This document shows positions 1 through 8,112 of a stretch of DNA of 64,000 nt, one piece after another. A model generated the notes under the pieces. The model had not been told where the DNA came from, did no database searches, and saw nothing but the letters and a program-made list of their open reading frames with translations. A program made the position numbers and the translations under genes. The DNA comes from Phycisphaerales bacterium (lineage in GTDB: Bacteria > Planctomycetota > Phycisphaerae > Phycisphaerales > UBA1924), in NCBI GenBank assembly GCA_028279375.1, contig JANQNW010000015.1, positions 124,001 to 188,000 of the forward strand, in the 5' to 3' direction. Each line of letters begins with the position of its first letter. The stretch's first letter is position 1.

Positions 1-332
1 CCATGCGTGAGACTTATGCTCACGTCGAGCACATCGCCGATCGAGCCGACTACCTGTAATGCTGAGATCTGCAATGGCACGCTTGTCGTGGTGAATCCAG
101 TCAACTCCGGTGCGTGGAACTCAATTTCAGTTCGATCGCAGTGCTTACGCAGCTCTTCGATGAGATCAATGTCGCCATGAACTTCTATGGGCGTGCGATC
201 AAATGTCAGCACGCGCTCCGCCGTGGCGCCCTCAGTCGTCTTCCGCGTCTCAGTTGAATCGTCACACGATGCGGCGCCGAGCGCCACAAGTGAACACACC
301 ATGAAGAGCCACAATGAACGAATCGAAGCCAT
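1..332 (-). CDS. Putative lipoprotein, 3' end cut by the window edge
   Basis: The ATG at 332 opens a frame that runs without a stop to base 1, giving 110 residues of an incomplete protein. The N-terminus has a short basic start (MASIRS), a hydrophobic stretch and a cysteine in the context LGAASC, which reads as a lipoprotein signal peptide (the lipobox is not a perfect match). The mature part begins with polar residues (DDSTETRKTTEG) and then looks like an ordinary soluble domain. I do not recognise the family. The C-terminus lies outside the window, so function cannot be judged. Confidence 0.7.
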   Translation of the reverse strand, partial: MASIRSLWLFMVCSLVALGAASCDDSTETRKTTEGATAERVLTFDRTPIEVHGDIDLIEELRKHCDRTEIEFHAPELTGFTTTSVPLQISALQVVGSIGDVLDVSISLTH

Positions 333-410
333 CGTCGTGCCCTCGCTCTCATCGCACGGCGCCTCTCCGGCGCCGCGAAACCGTCAATGTAGCACGAGCC
401 CCCTTCGGCC

Positions 411-461
411 TTCTTCCAGCCCAGGGTTGCAGGGGGCGGCGCCTGAGCCCCCTGCAGTGCA
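411..461. repeat. Intergenic hairpin repeat, family A, copy 1
   Basis: About 50 bases nearly identical to 2525-2571. The core is a perfect 10-bp inverted repeat, TGCAGGGGGC at 428-437 and GCCCCCTGCA at 447-456, around a 9-nt loop. It lies between the divergent lipoprotein start at 332 and the gene at 532. It could be a REP-like element or transcript-end structure; no T-run follows on either strand. Confidence 0.7.
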
Positions 462-531
462 ACGCCAAGTCCTCGAGCGACAACCGCGCTCAATCGCCTC
501 GTGCGCCGCGTCTCTGCCTTAGAATCCGCAC

Positions 532-1092
532 ATGGCCCGAAGAAAGCGACGCTCTGTCAAGAAACCTTCACAACGAGTCATCTGCGAAGAGATCTGGAGC
601 GACGAGCAGTGGCGCGTCCTCGACGGCGAACTCAAGCGAAACCCAGGCCATCCGGGCGGCACGAAGAGCCTCTTCAAGGTCGTCGCTGAGAAGATTCCGT
701 TCGACGCGCTCGACGCCGTCCGGAAGAACATGCGGGAGTACGGCCTCCCGATGGAAGGAGTCTATCTCGCCCATGACTCCATGGGATGCGTTCGCTACGC
801 CGGTCGCGGCCATATCTTCAATCGCCTCAATACTCGGAGAAAGCGACAGCCACTCGAACTCGCCTACTTCTCCTTCTATGTGGTGGAAGATAAGAAGCAC
901 GAACGGGAAATCGAAACTCTCGTCATTCGTGCGGCAAGCCCGCTCCTGCATTTCAACGAACGCAAGAAGAGAGTGGATATCACCGCCGGCAGCATCGGAG
1001 ACTACGAGCCCGGCACCATGTTCTACATCCGCCGATACACATGGGGAACGAGGCCGAAGCGAAAGAAGAAGACGACTCGGCGACGAAGATGA
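532..1092 (+). CDS. GIY-YIG-like nuclease domain protein
   Basis: A 186-residue protein whose middle resembles a GIY-YIG nuclease. It shows GVYLA at residues 76-80, RYAGRG at 88-93 followed by RL at 98-99, and a later helix with a conserved-type glutamate (EIETLVIRA, 126-134) followed by FNERK (141-145). These match the order GIY, YIG/RxxxL, catalytic Glu, Asn in the superfamily, though the first signature is GVY rather than GIY. The N-terminus (MARRKRRSVKK) and C-terminus (KRKKKTTRRRR) are strongly basic, which suits nucleic-acid binding. Single-domain members include UvrC-like and YhbQ-like proteins; the substrate here is unknown. Confidence 0.65.
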   Translation: MARRKRRSVKKPSQRVICEEIWSDEQWRVLDGELKRNPGHPGGTKSLFKVVAEKIPFDALDAVRKNMREYGLPMEGVYLAHDSMGCVRYAGRGHIFNRLNTRRKRQPLELAYFSFYVVEDKKHEREIETLVIRAASPLLHFNERKKRVDITAGSIGDYEPGTMFYIRRYTWGTRPKRKKKTTRRRR

Positions 1093-1121
1093 TTCGATTC
1101 GATTCCCGGGGCGCCGCCCTT

Positions 1122-1829
1122 TCAACCCCTCCGCCCAACCAACCAAACCCCCGCCCCCACACTCCAAACACCAAGCCCCAGCACAAACAACCCATACCCC
1201 TGCACATCCAGCGTCAACTGCCCCGCAAGACGCAGCACCATCGGCGCCCCGCAACCGATGATCCCAAGCGCCCCGACGACGCGCACGTACATCCCCGCGC
1301 CGCGCTCCATGATCATTGCAATCGAGAACAGCGCAACGCCCAGGCCAAGCCCGTACACGCTCAGGGGCGACGCCGCATGATGAATCTGTGATGCAGATGC
1401 AGCCGCCACGCGCGCAAGCTCCAGCTCCGCGCCCTCGGCCTCCGCAAACCCCATCAACACCCGCGGCACAACAAACCCATTCATCAACCCCGCAATACAA
1501 GCCCCCAGCGCCCCCGACACATACGCCACGAATCCAGCCCGCGTCAGCGCCCGATTCCACCCCAGCCGATCGCACACACCCAGCGTCCCGAAGATCAGCA
1601 CGCCCACGGCAAAGATCGCAAAGCCGTGCACGAACGCATTCACCCGCGCCTCGCGCTCGATCTCCTCGATCGCCTCGCTGAGCCCATGCGCCGACACCGT
1701 CGGATGCGTCACCATCACCAGCCCCATCATCACGGAAGCCCCGATCAGCGCCGCACCTGATGCGATCTCCAGCCGTCGCGCCGCGTTGTCCGAACTGTTC
1801 ATGCCGCGTCCCTCGCCGTTGGTCATCAT
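1122..1829 (-). CDS. Multi-spanning membrane protein of unknown function
   Basis: A 235-residue protein with about six hydrophobic segments (for example around LIGASVMMGLVMV, FAIFAVGVLIFG, FVAYVSGALGACIAG, GLGLGVALFSIAMIM and a C-terminal pair). The start at 1829 has AGAGG about 10 nt upstream; an ATG at 1802 with GAGGG 7 nt upstream is equally possible. It is transcribed divergently from the TetR-family gene at 1940, the usual arrangement for a regulator and its target. I do not recognise the family; a role in transport or envelope stress would be a guess. Confidence 0.75.
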   Translation of the reverse strand: MMTNGEGRGMNSSDNAARRLEIASGAALIGASVMMGLVMVTHPTVSAHGLSEAIEEIEREARVNAFVHGFAIFAVGVLIFGTLGVCDRLGWNRALTRAGFVAYVSGALGACIAGLMNGFVVPRVLMGFAEAEGAELELARVAAASASQIHHAASPLSVYGLGLGVALFSIAMIMERGAGMYVRVVGALGIIGCGAPMVLRLAGQLTLDVQGYGLFVLGLGVWSVGAGVWLVGRRG

Positions 1830-1888
1830 GATGCGCTGCCTCTCTGAATAGGTGGACCGAGTATCCAGTCTCACACACAGGATCCCGC

Positions 1889-1901
1889 CCGTCGCCGACG
1901 G
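1889..1901. promoter_or_regulatory. Possible TetR-family operator palindrome
   Basis: Between the divergent membrane protein and TetR genes there is a 6-bp inverted repeat with a one-base centre, CCGTCG-c-CGACGG. Position and symmetry fit an operator for the adjacent regulator, but in GC-rich DNA such a short palindrome can occur by chance. Confidence 0.3.
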
Positions 1902-1939
1902 CGTGGCGCCGATCGCCCAAACCGGACACAATCACGCAA

Positions 1940-2500
1940 ATGTCCGGCGCGCCCGATCCAAAAACGACCTGCCCTGAATCCGCCGAAAGCGCCCGCGCGC
2001 AGCGCACGCGCAACGCATTCCTCAGCGCCTTTGTCTCGCTCGTCCTCGATCGCCCCTACGACCGGATCCACATCGCCGACATCATCGACGCCGCCGACCT
2101 CGGCAGGTCCACCTTCTACGACCACTTCCGCAACAAGGACGACCTGCTCATCAAATCCATGAGCGGTCCCCTCGCCGCCCTCGCCAGCGCGCTCGATGAT
2201 CCACCCGACCTCGAGAGGATTTCCTTCATCCTCGATCACTTCATGGAGAACCGGCGCGTCGCCCGCGTCCTCCTCGAAGGCGCCGCCGCACCCCTGATCG
2301 TCCGCGCCCTCGCAGACAGAATCGAACCACTCCTCACCCAGCGCAGCGCAGACGCCCCGCCGGCCGCGCTCACCGCCCACCTCACCGCCGAATCCCAGAT
2401 CGCCCTCGTCAAAGGCTGGCTCAGGCAACCAGACGAGTGCGCGGCAGAAGACCTGGCGGCCACGATCGTCCGATCCACCGCCGCCATCACGAATACATGA
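1940..2500 (+). CDS. TetR/AcrR-family transcriptional regulator
   Basis: A 186-residue protein with the typical TetR N-terminal helix-turn-helix: an amphipathic first helix (RTRNAFLSAFVSLVLD), then IADIIDAADLGRSTFYDHF at roughly residues 45-63, containing the characteristic STFYxHFxNKDDLL recognition-helix pattern. The C-terminal half is a variable helical ligand-binding domain. It is divergent from the membrane protein at 1122-1829 with a 110-bp intergenic region, so it probably controls that gene and itself. The ligand cannot be predicted. Confidence 0.9.
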   Translation: MSGAPDPKTTCPESAESARAQRTRNAFLSAFVSLVLDRPYDRIHIADIIDAADLGRSTFYDHFRNKDDLLIKSMSGPLAALASALDDPPDLERISFILDHFMENRRVARVLLEGAAAPLIVRALADRIEPLLTQRSADAPPAALTAHLTAESQIALVKGWLRQPDECAAEDLAATIVRSTAAITNT

Positions 2501-2524
2501 CGATCGCGTTTCGCACCGGCCTCT

Positions 2525-2571
2525 TCTTCAGCCCGGGGTTGCAGGGGGCGGCGCATGAGCCCCCTGCAGTG
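2525..2571. repeat. Intergenic hairpin repeat, family A, copy 2
   Basis: Second copy of the element at 411-461, with the same perfect 10-bp stem (2540-2549 with 2559-2568) and a one-base change in the loop (GCGCATGA against GCGCCTGA). It lies 25 nt downstream of the TetR stop codon. The rest of 2572-2720 holds no gene I can support, only a run of nine or more C near 2640. Confidence 0.7.
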
Positions 2572-2720
2572 CGATACAGGAATCACATGTTGCGCACGCA
2601 CCCTCCAGCCGCAGCAAACAGGAGGCAAGGCGCTTGAGCCCCCCCCCATCAGCGACATCCAAGCGTGAGTAAGATCCGCAGAAGTCCTTAGCGATCGCCA
2701 ATAGGACCAGTTAAGTACCG

Positions 2721-3131
2721 ATGATCGAAGAAGAGAAGCGCAAGCGCGAAGAACTCCTGATACAGGCATTCATTACGCCGGCCAGGCGCGAACGCTATCG
2801 AACTCTCCTTTCAAAATCGGCGACAAGAACAAAGATCACGAATCGTCTCAATCATCATGTGGACGATCTCGATCTGCGATTCAGGAGTTCGATCCCGGCT
2901 GGTTCGAGCCTCGCCGAACTCGCCGCGTCCCTCGGCGGCTCCGGCGATGGCTATCTCATCTCCAGTGATCCGGAGTTGGATCAACTGGTGCTACCGCTCG
3001 ACGATGCTCTCGAAGAAGCTGAGTGGGGGAACTGGGGCACGATCATCGATTGCGTGCCCGGCAAGCTTGCCTATTACCGAGGAGAGAACGGCGAGAATCG
3101 GACAATTCTGTTGCGTTCTAATCGCTCCTAG
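2721..3131 (+). CDS. Hypothetical protein
   Basis: A 136-residue soluble protein starting at ATG 2721. The N-terminal third is charged and helical (EEEKRKREELLIQ), followed by an acidic, mixed region (GYLISSDPELDQLV, DDALEEAEWGNWG). No signal peptide, membrane segment or catalytic motif is visible. Codon use fits the neighbours, and the single open frame fills the space between the repeat at 2525 and the GNAT gene, so I consider it a real gene of unknown function. Confidence 0.6.
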   Translation: MIEEEKRKREELLIQAFITPARRERYRTLLSKSATRTKITNRLNHHVDDLDLRFRSSIPAGSSLAELAASLGGSGDGYLISSDPELDQLVLPLDDALEEAEWGNWGTIIDCVPGKLAYYRGENGENRTILLRSNRS

Positions 3132-3190
3132 CTCTCATCCGCCTCGCAACTTCTGACCGTCCCTGCGCGCTCGACTACCCTGACCGCACC

Positions 3191-4006
3191 ATGCTCCTCA
3201 CCCGCATCCAAAACACCGAACGCCACATCATCCACTCCGCCGGCGAGACGACCGACCACGCCGACTACCTCATCACGCGCGCCCCCCAGTACCCCAACTG
3301 GTACCAAGCCAACATGATCGAACTGCGCGTTAGTGGCGGCCGCACACTCGCCGACTGGGAAGCCATCTTCCACGAACACTTCGATCGCGCATCCTTCAAA
3401 CACCTCATGCTCTATCTCCCGCGCGTCGACGGCTTCGAAGCGCTCCACGACGAGATCAACACGATCATGGCGAGCGACGACCGAGGCGAACCCGAACTCC
3501 GCGTCGAGCGCATCACCTGGATGTTCGCATCCAATCCACCCGACTCCACCGCGCTTCCCGTTGGGCTTGAAGTCCGCCCCGTCGAAACCGAAGACGACTA
3601 CGAAGACCTCATCCAGTTCGGCATCGACGAAATGCGCGACGAGCCCTGGGCCACGAACGACGACGACGCGCGCCGCTTCCTCAATTCCCGGCGCGAAATC
3701 GTCGATCGCATCGGCGTCCGATGGCTCCGACTCTGCGCTGAGGGCGATCGGCGCATCCTCGCCCGACTCGGCATCTTCAAACACGGCAATGTCTGCCGCC
3801 TCCAATCCGTCGGCACTCTGAAATCCCACCGCCGCCAGGGACTCGGCAGCGCCCTCGTGAAATACGCCATCGCCGACGCCCTCACCCAGGGCGCCGAAGG
3901 CCTCGCCCTCAGCACCGAAACCGACTCCGGCGCCCAGTCCATGTACACCAACGTCGGCTTCCGCCCCGTCGGCCACGATCTCTGGGCCATGCGCTACCCC
4001 TCCTGA
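3191..4006 (+). CDS. GNAT-family N-acetyltransferase
   Basis: A 271-residue protein with a C-terminal GNAT domain at about 125-271. The acetyl-CoA-binding motif A is clear: LQSVGTL at 204-210 on the beta strand, then RRQGLGSALV at 214-223 (the Q/RxxGxG/A loop). A typical last strand, MYTNVGFRPV, follows at 251-260. The N-terminal 120 residues have no assignment and may be a second, degenerate GNAT fold or substrate-specificity region. Acceptor substrate unknown. It stands alone, about 60 nt after the hypothetical gene. Confidence 0.85.
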   Translation: MLLTRIQNTERHIIHSAGETTDHADYLITRAPQYPNWYQANMIELRVSGGRTLADWEAIFHEHFDRASFKHLMLYLPRVDGFEALHDEINTIMASDDRGEPELRVERITWMFASNPPDSTALPVGLEVRPVETEDDYEDLIQFGIDEMRDEPWATNDDDARRFLNSRREIVDRIGVRWLRLCAEGDRRILARLGIFKHGNVCRLQSVGTLKSHRRQGLGSALVKYAIADALTQGAEGLALSTETDSGAQSMYTNVGFRPVGHDLWAMRYPS

Positions 4007-4227
4007 CGCACCATCCAGAGCTCGCCAAACTCCGCCCGAGCCCCTCATACGAGCGCCATCGGCCGGTCAATCCCCCCTTGGGAGGTCAATTTCACGACCG
4101 ACTGCGCATCCCGCGCCCATCTTCCGCTCTCTTACATAGACACACAGACAGCAGCAGGGGAGCCCCACCAGGAAACCGCACGAGACAACGTCAGCAAGCA
4201 GCGAGGAACGGAAAGGAGCGACGAGCC

Positions 4228-4794
4228 ATGACAAGCGCCAACGCAACCAGCAACCGAAGCACGGCACTCATCCTCTTCACCGCCACCCAGGTCGTCCTCA
4301 ATATCGTCCTCGTCGGCGTCCTCATGAATGGCGGAGCCCCGGCCCCGGCGCAGGCCGACACCGAAAGCGCCTTCACATTCCGCTCCGTGCAGTCGACGAG
4401 CGCGCTGCCGCCGAAACTCACAGTCAGCACGGCTTCCACCGCCACCGGCGTCCTCTCCTTCGAAGCCGCCGACTTCAACGAACTCTACAACGAAGAGGGC
4501 GAGTTCCAGAAGACCTGGATCGCTCGCGCTACGCTCTCACCCTGCGAGATCGGCGTGCGCAACCTCCAGAATGCCCACGTCAGCGTCACCGACTTCAGCC
4601 CCGATCTCATGAACGCAAGCGCCGAGCACTTCAAGGTCAGCGCCAGCGTCATCCGCGGCAAGCTCGAAATCACCTGCCACATCTTCGCCGAAGATCTCCC
4701 CGAGTCTGCGTCGCAGCGTTTCGACGTCTCCTGGCTCGCCGTCGGTCAGCGCGAAACTCGAGCCCGATGCGCACGCTCCGGCCTGCGCAGCTGA
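4228..4794 (+). CDS. Membrane-anchored or secreted hypothetical protein
   Basis: The ATG at 4228 is preceded by AAAGGAG (4213-4219), which decides this start over upstream frame extensions. The 188-residue product has one N-terminal hydrophobic segment (about 15-33, LILFTATQVVLNIVLVGVL) and then an extracytoplasmic region rich in Ser/Thr. The segment lacks a clear cleavage motif apart from AQA-D near residue 42. Two cysteines (SPCEIG, ITCHIF) could form a disulphide. No family recognised. A good terminator hairpin follows at 4824. Confidence 0.6.
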   Translation: MTSANATSNRSTALILFTATQVVLNIVLVGVLMNGGAPAPAQADTESAFTFRSVQSTSALPPKLTVSTASTATGVLSFEAADFNELYNEEGEFQKTWIARATLSPCEIGVRNLQNAHVSVTDFSPDLMNASAEHFKVSASVIRGKLEITCHIFAEDLPESASQRFDVSWLAVGQRETRARCARSGLRS

Positions 4795-4823
4795 TCCATC
4801 TCCTTCGAAGGCAGCCCCATCGC

Positions 4824-4850
4824 AGCCCCGCAAAGCTCGCGGGGCTGTCT
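4824..4850 (+). terminator. Hairpin terminator
   Basis: A perfect 8-bp inverted repeat (AGCCCCGC at 4824-4831, GCGGGGCT at 4839-4846) with a 7-nt loop, 30 nt after the stop of the gene ending at 4794 and before the convergent gene ending at 4864. The downstream T-run is weak (GTCTTC). Confidence 0.6.
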
Positions 4851-4863
4851 TCATGCGCAGAGG

Positions 4864-5715
4864 TCACACGCGCGCCGCAAACATCTCATTCAGCTCATCA
4901 AACGAAGTCCCGCCCGCAAGCGCCTCGAACTCCTCGCTCGCCCGGATCTCCCGCGCCGCATTGAGAAACCCCGTCCACGCCGTGCGCGCAAGCGCCGACC
5001 CCATCGAGATGCGCCGCACGCCAAGCTCGCCCAGCGACTCCAGCGTCATCCACCGAGGCTCACTCAGCGAAGCCAGCACATTCACCGGCTTCGGATGCGC
5101 CGCCTGCACCACCGCCTCCACCTGCTCCCGCGTCGAGAGCCCCGGCGCATACAGACAATCAGCCCCCGCCTCGCTGAACGCCGGCAGTCGTTCCATCACG
5201 AACGACATCGGATCATCGGCGCCGACAAGAAACGCCTCACACCGAGCCGTCAGCACGACCCCCGGCCGCGAACTCGCATCAATCGCCGCCCGCGCCGCGC
5301 GAATTCGATCCAGCGCCACATCGAACGAATACAAAGGCGACGCATCATCCCCCGTCGCATCCTCAATCGAGAGCCCGGCGACACCCGTCTCGACACACAG
5401 GCGCACGCTCTCGGCGACCTTATCAGGCGTCTTGCCATACCCCGCCTGGAAATCCGCATTCACCGGCAGCTCGCTTGCGCTCACGATGTCCGCGATGTTC
5501 GCCAGCGTCTCATCCCGCGAAAGCACGGCCGCCGAATCCGGCTTCCCCAAAGTAAACGCCAGCCCCGCGCTGCTCGTCGCCAGCGCCTTGAATCCCATCC
5601 GCGAGAGCGCCACGGCGCTCCCAGCGTCCCACGGGTTCGGCAGGATGAAACACCCGGACTCATGCAAAGAACGAAACGCCCGAACCTTCTCGTCAGAAGC
5701 AGTCGTCGTAGTCAT
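4864..5715 (-). CDS. Isocitrate lyase/PEP mutase-family enzyme
   Basis: A 283-residue protein of the PEP mutase/isocitrate lyase superfamily (PrpB/COG2513-like TIM barrel). Recognisable parts are the N-terminal LPNPWDAGSA, the metal/substrate loop NADFQAGYG (equivalent to DADTGYG in classical members), GLSIEDA, and LTARCEAF. The key-loop sequence differs from true isocitrate lyase and methylisocitrate lyase, so the exact C-C or C-P lyase substrate is open (2-methylisocitrate, oxaloacetate or a phosphonate-type compound). Start chosen at ATG 5715; the open frame continues upstream only through the repeat at 5774-5852, which is not coding. Confidence 0.85.
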   Translation of the reverse strand: MTTTTASDEKVRAFRSLHESGCFILPNPWDAGSAVALSRMGFKALATSSAGLAFTLGKPDSAAVLSRDETLANIADIVSASELPVNADFQAGYGKTPDKVAESVRLCVETGVAGLSIEDATGDDASPLYSFDVALDRIRAARAAIDASSRPGVVLTARCEAFLVGADDPMSFVMERLPAFSEAGADCLYAPGLSTREQVEAVVQAAHPKPVNVLASLSEPRWMTLESLGELGVRRISMGSALARTAWTGFLNAAREIRASEEFEALAGGTSFDELNEMFAARV

Positions 5716-5773
5716 GCGAACAGGATAGGCGCATACGACTTCCCGAATCGTGTTCAACAATCTGCGCGCCAAT

Positions 5774-5852
5774 GCGGCTCCGCTCCGCCTCCCTCTCCCG
5801 CGTAGGCGCAGCCGAGTGGGAGAGGGCCGGGGTGAGGGCTCCTCTCTCCTAC
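5774..5852. repeat. Intergenic hairpin repeat, family B, copy 1
   Basis: About 78 bases nearly identical to 6383-6461. The core pairs CCCTCTCCC (5791-5799) with GGGAGAGGG (5818-5826) and is followed by CCGGGGTGAGGGCTCC. Similar CTCTCCC...GGGAGAGGG intergenic repeats occur in many GC-rich bacteria. Together with copy 2 it flanks the VOC gene as a direct repeat. Confidence 0.75.
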
Positions 5853-5928
5853 TCCCTTCTCCATGCCTCGCCTGCCCCGTGCGCACGTTCGAAGACTTCG
5901 ACGTCGGAATACGCCTGCGTCCTCTCTA

Positions 5929-6333
5929 CTACGCCTCTGCTCTACTCCGCCCGATCAAATCAACCTTATTCCCATACAAATCCTCAAACACCGCCACCCG
6001 CCCGAACTCCTCATCCACCGGCCCGCGCACGAAACGCACGCCAAGCGACGCATACCGCTCGAAATCGCGATCGAAATCATCCGTCTCGAGAAACAGGAAC
6101 ACGCGTCCGCCTGTCTGATTGCCAACGCTCGCGCGCTGCTCCTCCGTCACCGCCCGCGCGAGCAGCAGGGCCGTCCCCGACGCGCCCGGCGGCCGCACGC
6201 GCACCCACCGCTTCCCGTTGCCGAGATCCGTATCCTCGAGCAGCGTGAACCCGAGCGTATTCACATAGAACTCAATCGCCTCGTCGTACTCACGCACCGT
6301 GATCGCGACCAGCGAGAAGTGTTGCGTTGTCAT
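5929..6333 (-). CDS. VOC (glyoxalase/bleomycin-resistance) family protein
   Basis: A 134-residue protein with the two beta-alpha-beta-beta-beta modules of the vicinal oxygen chelate fold. The first module starts HFSLVAITVREYDEAIEFYVNTLGF and the second ends with FEDLYGNKVDLI, the usual C-terminal signature around the metal-binding Glu. Candidate metal ligands are the N-terminal His5 and the late Glu; the family is too diverse to name a substrate. The gene sits between two direct copies of repeat family B (5774 and 6383), so it could be lost or moved by recombination between them. Confidence 0.85.
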   Translation of the reverse strand: MTTQHFSLVAITVREYDEAIEFYVNTLGFTLLEDTDLGNGKRWVRVRPPGASGTALLLARAVTEEQRASVGNQTGGRVFLFLETDDFDRDFERYASLGVRFVRGPVDEEFGRVAVFEDLYGNKVDLIGRSRAEA

Positions 6334-6382
6334 AAGGACCGCAGCATACGACGCGAAGCGCCATTGCGCTCAGTCAACGACG

Positions 6383-6461
6383 GCGGCTCCGCTCCGCCTC
6401 CCTCTCCCGCGTAGGCGCAGCCGAGTGGGAGAGGGCCGGGGTGAGGGCTCCCCTCTCCTAC
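6383..6461. repeat. Intergenic hairpin repeat, family B, copy 2
   Basis: Direct repeat of 5774-5852 on the other side of the VOC gene, with the same CCCTCTCCC/GGGAGAGGG stem. Similarity continues about 20 bases to the right as CTCTCCTACTttCTTCTCC. Confidence 0.75.
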
Positions 6462-6591
6462 TTTCTTCTCCCACGCTCGCACATCAACTGCTTTCGTCAA
6501 GCGCTCATGACACCGGCCGATGCGTGCGCTATCAACTCGCTCCGAGCGTTTCCTTCGCCCTGCGCGCGATCGCGATACCATCATCTCAGCT

Positions 6592-7485
6592 ATGAAATCA
6601 GTCGGCGCCTCCCTCCTGATCCTGGTTTTCTTCTTCGCGCCTGCCTGCGCCTCACACCCACAGTTCGAATCCGTCGAGCCAACGCTCGAATCCTTCGAAC
6701 CCTTCGACATCCCCCTCGAAGTCAACACCCGCGGCGTCGCAAGCCTCTCGCTCGAAACCTCCGAAGGCCCAATCGAGTTCCTCCTCGACACCGGCGCCGA
6801 TCAGGCCCTCCTCATTCGCGCAGGCGCGCCCGTCGAAGATCAACTCACGCGCATCGGCTCCGAATGGAAAGCCAACGCCGCAGGACGCATGCGCCTCGTC
6901 CCCGTCTACGCCATCCCAGAAATCAATCTTGGCCCACTGCAGTTCACCAACGTCCGCGCGCCCGTAGAGCACGCGAAACTCCCGTCGTACATGCCCGGCC
7001 AGGCCGTCCTCGGCAGGGGGATGCTCGAAGGACTCACGCTCGACATCGACATGCCCGCGAGCCGCTTTGGCGTCCTGCCCAGTGGCGCGCTCCCCGATGA
7101 CTTCGAAGACCACGACTGGATCACCACGGATCTCGTCGCCATCAACGACGGCCCCGTCATCCGCGCACAGATCGACGACAGCGAATCAACCGTCCGCCTC
7201 GTCCTCGACACCGGCGCCATCACCTCACACCCCGATGGCGCCTTCGGCATCGTCGAGCTCCCATCCGATCTGACATCCGATCCCTCGGATGAATCCCGCC
7301 CGCCCATCTATCGCGCACAGTCCGTCCGCATCGGTGAAGCAGACATCGGCCCCATGTCCTTCTACGACATGGTCCACCGATTCCCGCGCAACACCGAAGG
7401 CTTCCTCGGCAACGTCCTCTTCCCGCGCTTCCGCGTCCTCATCGACCCCGCCGCGCGAAAGGTGCACCTGCTCGAAGCCGACTGA
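6592..7485 (+). CDS. Retropepsin-like aspartic protease lipoprotein with two DTG sites
   Basis: A 297-residue protein. The signal peptide ends FFAPAC, so Cys19 is the likely lipidation site. Two catalytic-type motifs are present, LLDTGAD (Asp66) and LVLDTGAI (Asp206), each in a short beta-rich domain. Bacterial retropepsin-like proteins usually carry a single site and dimerise; two sites 140 residues apart suggest a pseudo-dimer like pepsin, with both aspartates in one chain. The second lobe ends with FLGNVLFPRFRVLID, a common strand pattern in this superfamily. Located in the envelope by the lipobox. Target proteins unknown. Confidence 0.8.
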   Translation: MKSVGASLLILVFFFAPACASHPQFESVEPTLESFEPFDIPLEVNTRGVASLSLETSEGPIEFLLDTGADQALLIRAGAPVEDQLTRIGSEWKANAAGRMRLVPVYAIPEINLGPLQFTNVRAPVEHAKLPSYMPGQAVLGRGMLEGLTLDIDMPASRFGVLPSGALPDDFEDHDWITTDLVAINDGPVIRAQIDDSESTVRLVLDTGAITSHPDGAFGIVELPSDLTSDPSDESRPPIYRAQSVRIGEADIGPMSFYDMVHRFPRNTEGFLGNVLFPRFRVLIDPAARKVHLLEAD

Positions 7486-7505
7486 CGCGCCATCGAGCCG
7501 CCGAA

Positions 7506-7940
7506 TCAGTCCGCAACCGGATCGACGATCCGCACGGCTCCGCACTCCAGCAGCGTCTCATACAGATTCGCCGCGCCCCCGTGCTCCACGATCAGCCCGT
7601 CCACCACGCGATCGACGTTCACCCCGGTGAACTCCATCTCGCGCCCCGTCGCGCGCATCCCCAGCCAGTCCCTCGAGTTCGTCCCGCGCACTGTGACACA
7701 ACTCACGACCCACTCACCCTCGCCGATCTGCTGATCAACAGTGATTGAAAGACCCTCGAGCGCCGCCCGCACACCAGCCACATGCGCCCGCGCCCCCTCC
7801 AGCCCGATCGCATGGCGCACGCCCCGATACACCTCGACATAGTCAGGCGACACGAACTCCGCGACACGATCGACATCGCCCATCCCGACAACATTCTCGT
7901 AATACGCGCGAACGAGCTGCTTGTTCTGATCGATGGACAT
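7506..7940 (-). CDS. SnoaL-like ester cyclase/NTF2-fold protein
   Basis: A 144-residue protein of the SnoaL-like polyketide cyclase group. It begins QNKQLVRAYYENVVGMGDVD, then FVSPDYVEVYRG and a central GxxxGRxMEFTGVNVDRVVDG-type strand pattern, all typical of the cone-shaped NTF2 fold. ATG 7940 is preceded by GGAGAG with a 7-nt spacer, so it is preferred over an upstream start. No polyketide genes are nearby, so a role in small-molecule turnover is only an inference from the fold. Confidence 0.8.
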   Translation of the reverse strand: MSIDQNKQLVRAYYENVVGMGDVDRVAEFVSPDYVEVYRGVRHAIGLEGARAHVAGVRAALEGLSITVDQQIGEGEWVVSCVTVRGTNSRDWLGMRATGREMEFTGVNVDRVVDGLIVEHGGAANLYETLLECGAVRIVDPVAD

Positions 7941-8112
7941 AGATGTCTCTCCGCGTATGCGAATCCGCATTCTACCCGCGAGATGGATCGCGCCGTCTCA
8001 TGCGCAATCTCACGCACATACACCCCATACATCGCCCCGCGATCCGCAGTCTCAGCGCACTACCAAAAAGACCTCTTGTGCCGCCCCCAGCCAATGCTCA
8101 AATGAAAACACC

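Noticed and set aside
7506..7940. Polyketide biosynthesis role for the SnoaL-like gene
   Set aside because: No polyketide synthase or tailoring enzymes in the window; the fold is used for many other reactions.
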